6,899 bases of DNA from Faecalibacterium sp. Its GTDB lineage: Bacteria > Bacillota > Clostridia > Oscillospirales > Ruminococcaceae. Of this stretch, positions 5,941-6,899 are shown one piece after another. The DNA lies in contig JAHHRK010000080.1 of the NCBI GenBank assembly GCA_020025795.1, forward strand, positions 1 through 6,899. Direction: 5' to 3'. Numbering within the stretch: the stretch's first letter is position 1; each line of letters opens with the position of its first letter. A program made the position numbers and the translations under genes. The notes under the pieces were generated by a model. It saw only the letters and a program-made list of their open reading frames with translations. It made no database searches and was not told where the DNA came from.

Positions 5941-6899
5941 ATGCAACTGAAACCTGAAGAGATCTCCAAGATCATTCGTGCGCAGATCAAGCACTACGGC
6001 AACGCTATCGAGCAGAACGAAACGGGTTCGGTCATCCTGGTGGGTGACGGCATTGCAAGGGCCAGCGGCCTGGATAAGTGTATGGCCGGCGAGCTGGTTC
6101 AGTTTGAGAACGGCGAGTACGGTATGGCGCAGAATCTGGAGGAAAACTCCGTTTCTATCGTTCTGCTGGGTACCGATGAAGGTATCAAGGAAGGCAGTAT
6201 CGTAAAGCGCACCGGCAAGGTCGTTTCCGTCCCTGTGGGCGAAAATCTGATCGGCCGTGTCGTAAATGCACTGGGCCAGCCCATCGACGGCAAGGGCCCC
6301 ATCGAAACCAGCGAGTTCCGTCCCATCGAGACCAAGGCACCCGGCATCATCGAGCGCCAGCCGGTCAAGCAGCCTCTGCAGACCGGTATCAAGGCAATTG
6401 ACTCTATGATTCCCATCGGCCGCGGCCAGCGTGAGCTGATTATCGGCGACCGCCAGACCGGTAAGACGGTTATCGCAACCGATACCATTTTGAACCAGAA
6501 GGGCAAGGATGTCATCTGCATTTACGTTGCAATCGGTCAGAAGCGTTCTACCGTTGCAAACCTGGTGCAGACCCTGGAAGCAGGCGGCGCAATGGATTAC
6601 ACCATTGTTGTTTCCGCAACTGCATCCGAAATGGCACCTTTGCAGTATATCGCTCCCTACGCAGGCTGCGCTATGGGCGAATACTTCATGCACAAGGGCA
6701 AGCATGTGCTGGTGGTCTACGATGACCTGTCCAAGCATGCTGTGGCTTACCGTGCACTGTCTCTGCTGATTCGTCGTCCCCCGGGACGTGAAGCATACCC
6801 CGGCGACGTCTTCTACCTGCACTCCCGTTTGCTGGAGCGTGCAGCAAAGCTGAGCGACGAGCTGGGCGGCGGCAGCCTGACGGCTCTGCCCATCATTGA
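5941..6899 (+). CDS. atpA: F1F0-ATP synthase subunit alpha (5' part, runs off the window)
   Basis: Only the first 319 complete codons are present; the full family length is about 500. The sequence begins with [14 protein letters not shown], typical of alpha. It then has the beta-barrel domain with [10 protein letters not shown] (35-44), the P-loop GDRQTGKT (169-176), the VAIGQKRST segment, a Walker B-like VLVVYDDL (256-263) and the [12 protein letters not shown] motif (278-289), and ends in LTALPII at the window edge. Alpha subunits bind nucleotide at the non-catalytic sites of the alpha3beta3 head and contribute the arginine finger, which lies beyond the edge. A 47-nt AT-rich spacer with a weak GGTGA ribosome site (5926-5930) separates it from atpH. 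The rest of the operon (gamma, beta, epsilon) is expected downstream but not seen. Confidence 0.97.
   Translation, partial: MQLKPEEISKIIRAQIKHYGNAIEQNETGSVILVGDGIARASGLDKCMAGELVQFENGEYGMAQNLEENSVSIVLLGTDEGIKEGSIVKRTGKVVSVPVGENLIGRVVNALGQPIDGKGPIETSEFRPIETKAPGIIERQPVKQPLQTGIKAIDSMIPIGRGQRELIIGDRQTGKTVIATDTILNQKGKDVICIYVAIGQKRSTVANLVQTLEAGGAMDYTIVVSATASEMAPLQYIAPYAGCAMGEYFMHKGKHVLVVYDDLSKHAVAYRALSLLIRRPPGREAYPGDVFYLHSRLLERAAKLSDELGGGSLTALPII

Noticed and set aside
5914..6822. Minus-strand open frame of 302 codons
   Set aside because: It is fully antisense to atpH's end and atpA, which has an intact P-loop and conserved motifs; no ribosome site supports it.

Overview
The window reads as chromosomal DNA of an anaerobic Gram-positive Clostridia member, most likely Oscillospiraceae/Ruminococcaceae (Faecalibacterium, Gemmiger or Subdoligranulum-like). 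The reasons are strong GGAGG ribosome binding sites, moderately high GC in genes against AT-rich spacers, an atpZ-atpI-atpB-atpE-atpF-atpH-atpA gene order, and a J-domain protein/DUF5685/zinc-ribbon trio of a kind I associate with Clostridia. The genus is inference from protein style, not proven.

Left part (1-2441). The window opens in the last 69 codons of a plus-strand NUDIX hydrolase of the 8-oxo-dGTP diphosphatase type. It converges on a three-gene minus-strand cluster, and a near-perfect 17-bp stem serves as a bidirectional terminator between them. Read in transcription order, the cluster encodes a small membrane protein with a C-terminal zinc ribbon, a DUF5685 protein, and a J-domain protein with a low-complexity linker, a TPR-like segment and a cysteine-rich tail. 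Its function is unknown; the layout suggests membrane- or protein-quality-control work.

Middle (2442-2774). A 333-bp AT-rich divergent spacer carries plausible plus-strand sigma-A promoters for the ATP synthase operon. No convincing promoter was found for the minus-strand cluster.

Right part (2775-6899). The F-type ATP synthase operon runs as atpZ, atpI, atpB (a), atpE (c), atpF (b), atpH (delta) and the first 319 codons of atpA (alpha), which runs off the window. The products build the membrane rotor/stator (a, b, c), its assembly or ion-supply accessories (AtpZ, AtpI) and the start of the catalytic head. Three points stand out. The c subunit carries the two-carboxylate ligand set (E34 and E67, with T68 and Y72) linked to Na+ coupling. 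Subunit a has an extra segment of about 47 residues, predicted as a basic-loop membrane hairpin, between its last two conserved helices. The atpE and atpF translation-initiation regions have RNA structures that could help set subunit stoichiometry. No mobile elements, CRISPR arrays, rRNA or tRNA genes were seen.
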